This document shows, piece after piece, positions 44,323 through 54,788 of a stretch of 64,000 nucleotides of DNA. Positions within the stretch are counted from its first letter, which is position 1, and each line of letters starts with the position of its first letter. The stretch comes from Streptomyces spororaveus (lineage in GTDB: Bacteria; Actinomycetota; Actinomycetes; Streptomycetales; Streptomycetaceae). The position numbers and the translations under genes are program-made. The notes below the pieces were generated by a model. That model was given only the letters and a program-made list of their open reading frames with translations. It was not told where the DNA came from and made no database searches. The stretch is taken from contig NZ_BNED01000005.1 in NCBI RefSeq assembly GCF_016755875.1, positions 1,302,001 to 1,366,000 of the forward strand. Reading direction: 5' to 3'.

Positions 44323-45065
44323 TCAGCGGGGGCCCTTGCGCACCGCCCGCAGCCACTCCTTGTTCATCGCGGCGATCGACGGCAGCGGGATGCCCTTCGG
44401 GCAGGCCGTGGCGCACTCGCCGGTCAGGGTGCAGCCGCCGAAGCCCTCCTCGTCCATCCGCGCCACCATGTCCAGGACACGGGTCTCGCGCTCCGGCGAA
44501 CCCTGCGGGAGGACGTTCAGGTGGTTGACCTTGGCGGAGGTGAAGAGCATCGCGGAGCCGTTGGGGCAGGCCGCCACGCACGCGCCGCAGCCGATGCACT
44601 CGGCGTGCTCGAAGGCGAAGTCGGCGTCGGCCTTGGGCACGGCGGTGGCGTGCGCCTCCGGGGCGGCGCCGGTGGGGGCGGTGATGTAGCCGCCGGCCTG
44701 GATGATCCGGTCGAAGGCGCCCCGGTCGACGACGAGGTCCTTGACCACCGGGAAGGCTGCGGCCCGCCAGGGCTCGACGTCGATGGTGTCGCCGTCGGCG
44801 AACGACCGCATGTGGAGCTGGCAGGTGGTGGTGCGTTCCGGACCGTGGGCGTCGCCGTTGATGACGAGGCTGCAGGCACCGCAGATGCCCTCGCGGCAGT
44901 CGTGGTCGAAGGCGATCGGGTCCTCGCCGCGCAGGATGAGGTCCTCGTTGAGGGTGTCGAGCATCTCCAGGAAGGACATGTCCTTCGAGATGCCGTCGAC
45001 CTCGTAGGAGGCCATGTGGCCGGGGGCGTCGGCGCCGCGCTGGCGCCAGACGCGCAGGGTGAGCT

Positions 45066-45069
<4 letters not shown>
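44323..45069 (-). CDS. sdhB: Succinate dehydrogenase / fumarate reductase iron-sulfur subunit
   Basis: 248 aa. Three clusters are recognisable: [2Fe-2S] in [15 protein letters not shown] with a further Cys in TTCQLHM; [4Fe-4S] in [17 protein letters not shown]; [3Fe-4S] in [17 protein letters not shown]. It passes electrons from the flavoprotein to the membrane subunit. It overlaps sdhA as ATGA and is the last gene of sdhCAB. Confidence 0.92.
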
Positions 45070-47018
<1,949 letters not shown>

Positions 47019-47019
47019 G

Positions 47020-47724
47020 TCAGCTCACCACTCCGGTCATGACGGCGACGGGGACGGAGACGAAACCCGCGAAGAGGACGAGGGCCAGGCCGTTGGCCAG
47101 GAACTTCAGCGTCCGTTCGCGTCGGGCACTGCCCGCGCCGAGGGTCTGCGCGGCGCTCCAGAAGCCGTGGCGGACGTGCAGGCCGAGGGCTGTCATGGCC
47201 ACGATGTAGATGGTGTTCCCGTACCAGGTGGAGAAGGTGGACAGGACGTTCTCGTACGGGTGGCCGGACCAGGCGCGCTCGTTGACGGTGAGCGTGGTGA
47301 GGTCGAGCAGGTGCCAGACGATGAACAGGCCGAGGATGATGCCGCCCCAGCGCATGGTGCGGGTGGCGTAGCTCGCGCGGCGGCGCTTGTGGGCGTACTT
47401 CACCGGGCGGGCCTTGATGTCTCGGCGGCTGAGCTGGTACGCGGACACGGCGTGGGCGACGACCGCGGCGAGCAGTCCGACGCGGACGAGCCACAGGGCC
47501 CACTCGTGGTGCAGGAAGGGCGAGCCGAGGGTGCGCAGCCAGTGGGCGTAGCCGTTGAACTCCTCCGGCCCGAAGAAGATCTTGAGGTTTCCGAGCATGT
47601 GCACGACGAGGTAGCCGAGCATGATCAGGCCGGACACGGCCATCACGGACTTCTTGCCGACGGAGGAGTCCCAGATCGTGCGTGTGATGGACGGCCGTCG
47701 TTCCGTCCGCGTTGCCAGAGCCAT
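47020..47724 (-). CDS. sdhC: Succinate dehydrogenase cytochrome b subunit
   Basis: 234 aa with five membrane helices, the di-haem single-subunit type. Haem-ligand His residues are likely in [32 protein letters not shown] and [10 protein letters not shown]. It anchors the complex and reduces menaquinone; no sdhD is needed. The ATG has TACCGT 7 nt upstream on its strand, so the mRNA may be leaderless; GAGG is too close to act as a ribosome site. It is divergent from a LysR gene that probably regulates it. Confidence 0.88.
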   Translation of the reverse strand: MALATRTERRPSITRTIWDSSVGKKSVMAVSGLIMLGYLVVHMLGNLKIFFGPEEFNGYAHWLRTLGSPFLHHEWALWLVRVGLLAAVVAHAVSAYQLSRRDIKARPVKYAHKRRRASYATRTMRWGGIILGLFIVWHLLDLTTLTVNERAWSGHPYENVLSTFSTWYGNTIYIVAMTALGLHVRHGFWSAAQTLGAGSARRERTLKFLANGLALVLFAGFVSVPVAVMTGVVS

Positions 47725-47731
47725 GTCCTCG

Positions 47732-47737
47732 ACGGTA
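47732..47737 (-). promoter_or_regulatory. -10 box, leaderless promoter of sdhCAB
   Basis: TACCGT on the minus strand, 7 nt before the sdhC ATG. TTGGAC about 19 nt further upstream could be the -35. Confidence 0.5.
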
Positions 47738-47781
47738 GGGAGGGAGGCACCGAAAGGTCCAAGACATGATAGAGCTGATAT

Positions 47782-47800
47782 CGATAGAGAACAGCTATCG
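47782..47800. promoter_or_regulatory. LysR-type operator candidate in the sdhC-LysR gap
   Basis: CGATAG-AGAACAG-CTATCG: perfect 6-bp arms with a 7-bp spacer, containing the T-N11-A core typical of LysR sites. It is centred about 29 bp before the LysR start. Confidence 0.55.
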
Positions 47801-47807
47801 AGGGCGC

Positions 47808-47813
47808 TAGCCT
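47808..47813 (+). promoter_or_regulatory. -10 box, leaderless promoter of the LysR gene
   Basis: TAGCCT with 6 nt to the ATG at 47820. Confidence 0.5.
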
Positions 47814-47819
47814 GGGCGG

Positions 47820-48698
47820 ATGCAGTTCCAGCAGCTCCTCTACTTCGTGGCCGTGGCCGAGACCCGGCACTTCACCCGGGCCGCCGAGCGCGTGCATGTG
47901 GCCCAGCCCTCGCTCTCGCAGCAGATCAAGGCGCTCGAACGGGAACTCGGGGCCGAGCTGTTCAGCCGCGCCCGGGGCAACATCACGCTCACCGACGCGG
48001 GCGAGACGCTGCTGCCGCTGGCCCGGCGGATCCTGGCGGACGCGGACACCGCGCGGCTGGAGGTGCAGGAACTGGCGCAGCTGCGGCGCGGGCGCGTCCG
48101 GCTGGGCGCCACGCCCAGCATCTGCACGGGCCTGCTGCCGGACGTACTGCGGGCCTTCCACGACGCGCATCCCGGGATCGAGCTGCTGATCGAGGAGAGC
48201 GGCTCGCTCGACCTCGTACGGGAGCTCGCGCGCGGGGCCCTGGACCTGGCCCTGATCGCGCTGCCCCTCCCCCCTTCGGCCCCGGCACTGACGACGGTGG
48301 AACTGCTCACGGAGGACCTCGTGGTGGTCTCCTCGGCGGAGCGGCCGGCGCCCGGCGGGGGCGGCGAGCTGACCATCCGGGGGCTGCGGGAGGAGCCGAT
48401 GGTGATGTTCCGGCACGGCTACGACCTGCGGGAGCTCACGGTGGCGGCCTGCCGGGCGGAGGGCTTCGAGCCGGTCTTCACCGTGGAGGGCGGCGAGATG
48501 GACGCGGTCCTGGGCTTCGTCCGGGCCGGGCTCGGCATCGCGGTGGTCCCGGCGATGGTGGTGGAACGCGCCGGCACGGGCCTGCGGGCGACCGCACTGG
48601 CCGGCTCTCCGCTGCGCCGCACGATCGCGCTGGCGCACCGCACGGACGTGGCTCCCCCGCGCGCGGCGCGCGAGCTGCAGCAGATGCTGACCGCGTGA
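47820..48698 (+). CDS. LysR family transcriptional regulator
   Basis: 292 aa. The winged helix-turn-helix at residues 1-62 (FTRAAERVHVAQPSLSQQIKALERELG) is followed by a two-lobed effector domain (RVRLGATPSICTGLLPDVL onward). Divergence from sdhCAB with a T-N11-A site in the gap suggests control of the sdh operon and of itself. The co-inducer is unknown. Confidence 0.88.
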   Translation: MQFQQLLYFVAVAETRHFTRAAERVHVAQPSLSQQIKALERELGAELFSRARGNITLTDAGETLLPLARRILADADTARLEVQELAQLRRGRVRLGATPSICTGLLPDVLRAFHDAHPGIELLIEESGSLDLVRELARGALDLALIALPLPPSAPALTTVELLTEDLVVVSSAERPAPGGGGELTIRGLREEPMVMFRHGYDLRELTVAACRAEGFEPVFTVEGGEMDAVLGFVRAGLGIAVVPAMVVERAGTGLRATALAGSPLRRTIALAHRTDVAPPRAARELQQMLTA

Positions 48699-48702
48699 GG
48701 CT

Positions 48703-48722
48703 GCCGGGCCCTCGGGCCCGGC
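48703..48722. terminator. Bidirectional terminator between the LysR and TetR genes
   Basis: Perfect 8-bp arms GCCGGGCC and GGCCCGGC with loop CTCG, filling the 27-bp gap between convergent genes. Confidence 0.8.
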
Positions 48723-48725
48723 GTC

Positions 48726-49379
48726 TCAGGCGGGGGTGGGCGGGGCGGCGGAAAGGGTGCGGTCGAGGCCGTCGGCGAGCATGCCGAAGGTCAGGTCGGC
48801 GTCGGCGACGGCGGCCGGGTGGGCCTCGTCGGCGCTCTGCCCGGCGTCGAGCCGCCGCCAGTTCTCCCGCCCCAGCTCGTGACGGACCGCCACCAGGTGG
48901 ATGGCCGCCATCCGGGCGGCGAGCGGCGGCACCGACTCCGCCTCCAGGGCGGCCGCGAGCAGCTCGACCTCCCGGTCGCTGTAGTGGGACAGACGGGACT
49001 CCAGGCTGGCGGTGGTGAAGAGCAGCCGCTGGAAGGAGAGGACCTCCGGGTGGTCGCAGAGCCCCGTGATCGGGTCCCGCTCGGCGAGGGCCGCCAGGAA
49101 GTGCTCGTGCACGGCCGCCACCGGGGTCCGGCCCGCGGGCCGGTCGCGGACGATGCGCGCCACCTCGTCCTGATGGTCGGCGAACCGGTCGAGGAGCAGG
49201 TCCTCCTTGGTCGGGAAGTACCGGAAGAGGGTCGGTTTGGACACCTCGGCCGCCGCCGCGACATCCGCCACCGACACGGCGTCGAAGCCCCGCTCCAGGA
49301 ACAGTTCCAGCGCCGTGGCCGCCAGCTGCATGCGCGTACGGAGCTTCTTGCTCTCGCGCAGACCCGTCGTGTTCTCCAT
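48726..49379 (-). CDS. TetR family transcriptional regulator
   Basis: 217 aa from the ATG at 49379. Helix-turn-helix at about 10-55 (TALELFLERGFDAVSVADVAAAAEVSKPTLFRYFPTKEDLL, typical TetR), followed by a helical ligand domain. The start is supported by TACGCT 6 nt upstream (leaderless pattern). It is divergent from a flavin monooxygenase gene with a quasi-palindrome between them, the classic arrangement for a repressor of a drug- or aromatic-modifying enzyme. Confidence 0.87.
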   Translation of the reverse strand: MENTTGLRESKKLRTRMQLAATALELFLERGFDAVSVADVAAAAEVSKPTLFRYFPTKEDLLLDRFADHQDEVARIVRDRPAGRTPVAAVHEHFLAALAERDPITGLCDHPEVLSFQRLLFTTASLESRLSHYSDREVELLAAALEAESVPPLAARMAAIHLVAVRHELGRENWRRLDAGQSADEAHPAAVADADLTFGMLADGLDRTLSAAPPTPA

Positions 49380-49385
49380 GCGCAC

Positions 49386-49391
49386 AGCGTA
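49386..49391 (-). promoter_or_regulatory. -10 box, leaderless promoter of the TetR gene
   Basis: TACGCT on the minus strand, 6 nt before the ATG at 49379. Confidence 0.5.
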
Positions 49392-49405
49392 GCACGAACG
49401 AGAGA

Positions 49406-49426
49406 CCGGGTAATTTTTTTAACCGG
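49406..49426. promoter_or_regulatory. TetR-type operator candidate
   Basis: CCGGGTAA-TTTTT-TTAACCGG: 7 of 8 arm positions pair. It also holds the start of two direct ACCGGGT copies (49405-49411 and 49422-49428). It is the only obvious symmetry between the TetR and monooxygenase genes. Confidence 0.5.
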
Positions 49427-49484
49427 GTTGCTTTTTCTGTCGGAAGCCGCTTTCCTTGAGGCATCGACGAGGAGAGGACTTCCG

Positions 49485-50564
49485 ATGAGCCGCACCGATG
49501 TACTGATCGCCGGATCCGGCCCCACCGGGCTGACGCTCGCCTGTGCTCTCGCCCAGCGCGGATTCGCCGTCCGCGTCATCGAGCGCCGCACCGCACCGCA
49601 CCGCGAGTCCCGGGGCAAGGGGCTCCGGGCCGGCAGCATCGCGATCTTCAAGGAGCTCGGCGCGGCCGAACCCCTGATCGCCGCCGGCACCGCGGGGGTG
49701 GTCCTGCGCAAGTACTTCGACGGCGAGCACGTCAACGACACCCCGACCCCGGCGGACGCCGGCCTGCTGATCGGCCAGTGGCAGACCGAAGAGGCGCTGC
49801 GCGACCGGCTCGCCGCACTGGGCGTGCACGTCGAGTACGGGGCCGAGCTCGTCGGCATCACCCAGGACGAGGAGGGGGTGCGCGTCGAGCTGGCAAACGG
49901 CGGCGTGATCGCGGCCCGCTACCTCGCCGGGTGCGACGGGGGGCGCAGCACCACCCGCAAGCTGCTCGGCATCCCCTTCGAGGGGAACGGGGACAAGGAG
50001 CCCGCGATGGTCATCGGTGACGTCAGGGCGCCGGGGCTCGGCCGAGACGTCTGGCACCAGTGGTTCACCTCGGAGGGCGGCGGGATGATGCTCTGCCCGA
50101 TGCCGGGGACGGACTCCTTCCAGCTGCAGGCCTCACCCGAGCAGGACGAGCACGGCGAGCCTCTGCCGCCGTCCCTGGAGAGCTTCCAGCGGATCTTCGA
50201 CCGGTGCGCCCGGGTGCCGGGCATCCGGCTGGAGGACCCCACCTGGCTCTCCTCCTGGCGGGTCAACGTCCGCATGGCCACACGGGTACGGGAGGGCCGG
50301 GTCCTGCTCGCCGGGGATGCCGCGCACGTGCACCCCATAGCCGGCGGGCTGGGCATGAACACCGGTATCGAGGACGCGGCGGCGCTCGGCCGGGCCCTGG
50401 CCGCCGCCCTCGCCGGGCCGGACGCCGATGCGGCGCTCGACGCGTACGAGGCGGAGCGGCTGCCGGTGGCCGCGGGGGTCCTGGCCGACACCGCCGAGCG
50501 GTACGAGCGGGTCATGGAAGCCGTCCGGACCCCCGGCCGCGGGACGGAGGTCGGCCTGGACTGA
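49485..50564 (+). CDS. FAD-dependent aromatic monooxygenase
   Basis: 359 aa, p-hydroxybenzoate-hydroxylase class. The ADP-binding GSGPTGLTLA (residues 10-19) is followed by the RGKGLRAGSI loop and the second FAD motif LLAGDAAHVHPIAGGLGMNTGIEDA. It lacks the C-terminal thioredoxin-like domain of many polyketide hydroxylases, so it is a short form. It hydroxylates an aromatic or polyketide substrate, possibly the ligand of the divergent TetR protein. The ATG lies after GGAGAGGA. Confidence 0.87.
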   Translation: MSRTDVLIAGSGPTGLTLACALAQRGFAVRVIERRTAPHRESRGKGLRAGSIAIFKELGAAEPLIAAGTAGVVLRKYFDGEHVNDTPTPADAGLLIGQWQTEEALRDRLAALGVHVEYGAELVGITQDEEGVRVELANGGVIAARYLAGCDGGRSTTRKLLGIPFEGNGDKEPAMVIGDVRAPGLGRDVWHQWFTSEGGGMMLCPMPGTDSFQLQASPEQDEHGEPLPPSLESFQRIFDRCARVPGIRLEDPTWLSSWRVNVRMATRVREGRVLLAGDAAHVHPIAGGLGMNTGIEDAAALGRALAAALAGPDADAALDAYEAERLPVAAGVLADTAERYERVMEAVRTPGRGTEVGLD

Positions 50565-50611
50565 CGTGGCGCCGGCCGGCGGTGCCGGCCGCGACCGGCC
50601 CGCGCGGCCCG

Positions 50612-50629
50612 TGGCGGCCCGGGCCGCCA
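50612..50629. terminator. Palindromic terminator between the monooxygenase gene and rmdA
   Basis: Perfect 18-bp palindrome TGGCGGCCCGGGCCGCCA within a very GC-rich 80-bp gap between convergent genes. Confidence 0.6.
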
Positions 50630-50645
50630 GGGGCCCGGGCAGCGG

Positions 50646-52883
50646 TCAGGAGGGTGTGGGCACGGCGTCCGAGAGGGAGAGCGTGTGGATGCGGTCCGGG
50701 GCCCCGGGCCGCGCGTAGTACCAGCCCTGCGCGGTGTCACACCCGAGGGCACGCAGCTGGGCGGCCTGGGCACCGGTCTCCACCCCCTCGACGGTGACGG
50801 CGAGTTCGAGGCTGTGCGCCAGGGCGACGATCCCCTCCACGATCTTGACGTCGACCGGGTTGGCGGGCTGCTGCTGCATCCCCTGGGTGAAGGAGCGGTC
50901 GAGCTTCAGGACACTGACGGGCAGCCGCCGCAGGTTGGCCAGGTTCGAGTAGCCGGTGCCGAAGTCGTCGAGGGCGATGTCCACGCCGAGGGCGGCGAGT
51001 CGGCGCAGCGGTTCCAGGAGTTCGTCGTCGGCCCCTATCAGGGCCGATTCGGTGACCTCCAGGCACAGCGCGCCCGGAGCGAGGCCGGACTTCTCCAGCA
51101 CCGCCACGGTGTCGGCGACCAGGCCCGGGTGGTGCAGCTGGGTCGGCGAGAGGTTGACGTTGATCCGCAGGGCCGCGCCGCCGTGCTCGCGCTGCCAGAT
51201 GCGGGCCTGGCGGACGGCCTCCTCCAGGACCCAGCGGCCGAGCGGCACGATCAGCCCGGTCCGTTCGGCGAGCGGGATGAAGCGGTCCGGACCGAGTACC
51301 CCGTACTGCGGGTGCGACCAGCGCACCAGCGCCTCGGCCCCGTGCACGCTGCCGTCGCGCATGTGGACCAGCGGCTGGTACTCGATGAAGAACTCGCCCC
51401 GTTCCAGTGCCGCGGGCAGGGCGTTGGTCAGGCCGTGGCGGGTGATCGCGCGGGCGTCGGCCTCGGCGTCGGCGAATTCGAAGCGGTTGCCGCCGGCCGC
51501 CTTGGCCCGGTACATCGTGATGTCGGCGCTGCGCAGGACCTCCGCCGGGGTGCGTTCCTTGGCCCGGCCCTCGACGATGCCGATGCTGCCCCGGACCGTC
51601 AGCTCCCGGCCCTCCAGCCGGATCGGCGAGGACAGGGCGGTCAGGATCCGCACCGCGAGGTCGGTCACCTTCTCCTCGGTGTCGGAGCCGGTGGTCAGGG
51701 CGACGAACTCGTCACCGCCGAGCCGGGCGACCACCTCGCCGGGGCCGGTCGCACAGCTCTGCAGCCGGTCGGCGACCTCCACCAGCAGCCGGTCCCCCGC
51801 CGAGTGCCCGAGGCTGTCGTTGACCGCCTTGAAACCGTCGAGGTCGAGGTAGCACAGGCCGTAGCGGTCACCGCCGGCCCCGCCGAGGGCCTTCTCCAGC
51901 CGCTCGAAGAACAGCGTCCGGTTGGGCAGGCCGGTCAGGGCGTCATGGGTGGCTTCGTAGCGCAGGCGCAGGTTCAGCAGCCGGCGTTCGGTGGTGTCCT
52001 CCATCAGCGCCAGCTGGTACTGCGGCTTCCCGTGGGCGTCGCGCAGCAGCGAGACCGTCAGGTTGGTCCAGAGCACGGTCCCGTCGTGCCGGTAGTACGG
52101 CTTCTCCACGCGGTAGCTCTCGCGCTCGCCGCGCACCAGCTCGCCGTACATCCGCCAGACGTGCGGGGTGTCGTCGGGGTGTCCCCACTCGCTGACGTTG
52201 CGGCTGCGGACGTGTCCCTCCAGGCCGCCGAACATCTGCAGCAGGGTGTCGTTGACCTCCAGGACGTTCCCGTCGAGGTCGGCGATGCCGATCCCCACGG
52301 CCGCGCCCTCGAAGACCGCCCGGAAGCGCTCCTCGCTCGCGTGCAGGGCCTGCTGCGCGTCGGTGCGCGCGGTCAGCGCGGAGCGCGCGATGGCCTCCTG
52401 CTCCCTGAGGGTGCGCTCGCGCAGGGCGCGGGCGTATCCCGCCGCGATGCCGTGCTGGAGCCGGGCGCAGCGGGAACGGTACTCCTCGGTTCCCTCCACG
52501 CCGGAGCCCTCGGGTCCGTCCGGACCGCAGTAGAGCACCAGGTACGACTCGATCACCCCGAGGGTGCCGGCCAGGGCCTCGGGGTCGGTGCAGTGCACGG
52601 CGACGAGTTCCGCGCCCACCTGCTGGGCGACGGAGGCGTCGAAGGGCCGGGCGCGCAGGGCCTCGGTGAGCGTGCGGGTGAGGGGTACGAGGTGCCGTTC
52701 GAACTCGGTGCGGGTCAGCGAGGTCGCCGTGACCGGGAAGATCGCCCGGCCCCAGATGGTGGCGAAGCGGGCGATCCGGTCCTCGATGCCGCCGTGCGGG
52801 GCCGCCGTGGACCCGGTGACCGGTGCCGCGGCGGGCGCCGCGGCGACTTTCGGCGCGCCCGCCGTCTGTGCCGGAAGTCTCAC
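50646..52883 (-). CDS. rmdA: RmdA-like PAS-GGDEF-EAL c-di-GMP enzyme
   Basis: 745 aa, no membrane helix. An N-terminal helical region (1-180) precedes a PAS domain (about 185-300), GGDEF (about 320-480) with intact GGDEF at about 388-392, and EAL (about 490-740) with intact EALVRW at about 516. Both motifs are complete, so synthesis and breakdown of c-di-GMP are both possible; the Streptomyces RmdA protein is reported to act mainly as a phosphodiesterase affecting development. GTG 52883 overlaps the stop of the upstream methyltransferase gene as GTGA, which fixes the start. The orthology call also rests on position next to sdhCAB (from memory). Confidence 0.84.
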   Translation of the reverse strand: MRLPAQTAGAPKVAAAPAAAPVTGSTAAPHGGIEDRIARFATIWGRAIFPVTATSLTRTEFERHLVPLTRTLTEALRARPFDASVAQQVGAELVAVHCTDPEALAGTLGVIESYLVLYCGPDGPEGSGVEGTEEYRSRCARLQHGIAAGYARALRERTLREQEAIARSALTARTDAQQALHASEERFRAVFEGAAVGIGIADLDGNVLEVNDTLLQMFGGLEGHVRSRNVSEWGHPDDTPHVWRMYGELVRGERESYRVEKPYYRHDGTVLWTNLTVSLLRDAHGKPQYQLALMEDTTERRLLNLRLRYEATHDALTGLPNRTLFFERLEKALGGAGGDRYGLCYLDLDGFKAVNDSLGHSAGDRLLVEVADRLQSCATGPGEVVARLGGDEFVALTTGSDTEEKVTDLAVRILTALSSPIRLEGRELTVRGSIGIVEGRAKERTPAEVLRSADITMYRAKAAGGNRFEFADAEADARAITRHGLTNALPAALERGEFFIEYQPLVHMRDGSVHGAEALVRWSHPQYGVLGPDRFIPLAERTGLIVPLGRWVLEEAVRQARIWQREHGGAALRINVNLSPTQLHHPGLVADTVAVLEKSGLAPGALCLEVTESALIGADDELLEPLRRLAALGVDIALDDFGTGYSNLANLRRLPVSVLKLDRSFTQGMQQQPANPVDVKIVEGIVALAHSLELAVTVEGVETGAQAAQLRALGCDTAQGWYYARPGAPDRIHTLSLSDAVPTPS

Positions 52884-53710
52884 GCCTTGCGTCCCACGCC
52901 GCCGAAGCCCGAGAAGGCGTAGGGGTCTTCCGGTGTCTCGCCGTCCTCGCCGTCCTCGGGCCGGTCCGGCCGCCAGTCGGGCATGGACACGAGGCCCGGT
53001 TCCAGCATCTCGAACCCGTCGAAGAAGCCGCTGACCTGTTCGCGGGTACGCATGACGAGGGGGTTGCGCATGTCCCGGTAGACGCTCACGGTGCCGTCGG
53101 CGACCTCCTGGGTGAGCGGGATCCCCTCGTACGAGGCGTGCGTGAGGATCAGCAGGCTGCCGGGGGCCAGCGCGTCGCGCAGTTCGGCGACGGCGCCGCA
53201 CGGGTCGTCCGCGTCCTCCAGGAAGTGCAGGACCGCGACGAGCAGCAGGGCGACCGGGCGGCCGAGGTCGAGCAGCCGGCCGACCTCGGGGGCGGCCAGG
53301 ATCTCCCGGGGCTTGCGCAGGTCGGCGGCGACGATGCCGCTGCGGTCGTCCCCCTCGAGGACGGCGCGGCTGTGCGCGACGGCCACCGGGTCGTGGTCGA
53401 CGTAGACGACGCGCGCCTGCGGGCTGGCGGCCTGGGCGATCTCGTGGACGTTGCCGAAGGTGGGGATGCCGGAGCCGATGTCGAGGAACTGCGTGACGCC
53501 CTCGGCGACGGCGTGCCGGACGGCACGGCGCATGAATGCCCGGTTGGCCTGCATGATCTTGGGCAGTCCCGGGATGAATTCCATGGCGCGGCGAGCGGTC
53601 TGGCGGTCGACCTCGAAATTGTGGGACCCGCCCAGGTAGTAATCATAGATGCGGGACACGCTCGGCACCGATATGTCGATGCCTGGCGGGGCCCAGGCGG
53701 GGCGCTCCAT
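52880..53710 (-). CDS. SAM-dependent methyltransferase, DUF574 / PF04672 family
   Basis: 276 aa. Actinobacterial family with IDISVPSVSRIYDYYLGGSHNFEVDR at the start and SAM-binding FLDIGSGIPTFGNVHEIA, then VVYVDHDPVAVAHSRA. The acceptor is unknown. ATG 53710 has GGAG 7 nt upstream; an ATG 4 codons earlier is possible. Its stop overlaps the rmdA start, so the two are co-translated. The link to c-di-GMP signalling is by context only. Confidence 0.85.
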   Translation of the reverse strand: MERPAWAPPGIDISVPSVSRIYDYYLGGSHNFEVDRQTARRAMEFIPGLPKIMQANRAFMRRAVRHAVAEGVTQFLDIGSGIPTFGNVHEIAQAASPQARVVYVDHDPVAVAHSRAVLEGDDRSGIVAADLRKPREILAAPEVGRLLDLGRPVALLLVAVLHFLEDADDPCGAVAELRDALAPGSLLILTHASYEGIPLTQEVADGTVSVYRDMRNPLVMRTREQVSGFFDGFEMLEPGLVSMPDWRPDRPEDGEDGETPEDPYAFSGFGGVGRKA

Positions 53711-54035
53711 CGGGGTCTCCAAGCGTTGGTCCTGCGGTCGGCCGTGTGAGGTCGGACTCCTGTCCGAGCCGAATGTACTGATCATTTCCCAACAGGGCGA
53801 GCAAAAGCGGAAATTGGCGATCCGTTCTTCGTCACACACCAAAGCCACCGCCGCGCCGGGCGGCGGAATGACCGATACCGACAAGTCCCTTATGGGAATT
53901 GGCCGAGAGTCGATCGTGGTCACCACACTACCGACCCACGAGTGGCTCAAACCTCGCTGGTCGGCAGTCCACCCGTTCAGGCGAACCGGGGCTGAGCCTC
54001 GCGTGCCCGGGCGGGCGCGGGCCCATGCTCCCGGG
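53711..54035. other. Divergent intergenic region
   Basis: 325 bp between the methyltransferase gene (minus) and the proline-rich protein gene (plus). The part 53760-53920 is unusually AT-rich for the window and should hold the methyltransferase-rmdA promoter. I found no clear operator. Confidence 0.5.
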
Positions 54036-54749
54036 GTGAACAGAGCCTGTGCCAGGCGCCTGCTGGCAGTCCCGGTCCTGCTGTGGGCGGCCTTGTCCGT
54101 CACGCCGGCCGTGGCTGATAGCCGCGCCTACGCGACGACCGACTCCGGCGACGGCCCGGCCGCCACGGCGGTGGCCGCGGTGGCCGCGGCGGCCGGCGGC
54201 AACGACCGCGGACGAGGCCCGCGTGGCGGACATCACGGTGACGACCAGGGCTCCGACCACGGGAAACGCCACGGAAGCCGGCCCGGCGGGGGCCGTCACG
54301 GCCACCCCCACTGCCCACCGCCGCCGCCCCCTCCGCCGTGCCCGCCGAAACCGCCGAAGCCCACGCCTCCTCCCGAGCCGACTCCCCCGCCACCGCCCCC
54401 ACCCTTGCCCACACCGCCCCCGAAGCCCGCACCGCCGAAACCGCCGCCGCCTCCCGCGCCGGCGCCGAAGCCCGTACCGAAGCCGGTCCGGCCGGCGCCG
54501 CCCCCGTCGAAGCCGGCGCCCCCGGCACCCCGCGTGGTCAGGGCTCCCGCACCGCCACCACCAGCACCTCCCGCCCCACCGCCACCACCCGCCCCAGAGG
54601 TGAAACCCGTACCGCCGAAACCGGTGGCGCGACCCGCCTATCACGCAGCGGCCCGCAAACCCGTCGAGCACCACATCTCGCCGGTGACTTTCACCTTGAT
54701 GACCGCCGCTCCCGCGGTGCTCGCGATCGTCGCGCTGCGCCCGCGCTAG
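54036..54749 (+). CDS. Proline-rich secreted or membrane protein
   Basis: 237 aa, no recognised family. A signal peptide (residues 1-27, ending AVA) leads to a Gly/His/Arg/Asp-rich stretch (about 45-90), then about 110 residues dominated by proline with Lys and Ala, including long polyproline runs, and a C-terminal hydrophobic segment ending in RPR. It may span the cell wall as a stiff stalk. The GTG start lacks a strong ribosome site, so the start is uncertain. It lies 39 bp before the DUF4239 gene. Confidence 0.55.
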   Translation: MNRACARRLLAVPVLLWAALSVTPAVADSRAYATTDSGDGPAATAVAAVAAAAGGNDRGRGPRGGHHGDDQGSDHGKRHGSRPGGGRHGHPHCPPPPPPPPCPPKPPKPTPPPEPTPPPPPPPLPTPPPKPAPPKPPPPPAPAPKPVPKPVRPAPPPSKPAPPAPRVVRAPAPPPPAPPAPPPPPAPEVKPVPPKPVARPAYHAAARKPVEHHISPVTFTLMTAAPAVLAIVALRPR

Positions 54750-54788
54750 CGCTTCTTCCGCCCCACCAGTAACCGATTGGGAGTCATC

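Noticed and set aside
52884..53201. N-terminal extension of the rmdA frame
   Set aside because: It runs through the methyltransferase gene in another frame; the GTGA overlap at 52883 gives a better start.
53649..54035. Extension of the proline-rich protein upstream of 54036
   Set aside because: The added residues overlap the divergent methyltransferase gene and would bury the signal peptide.
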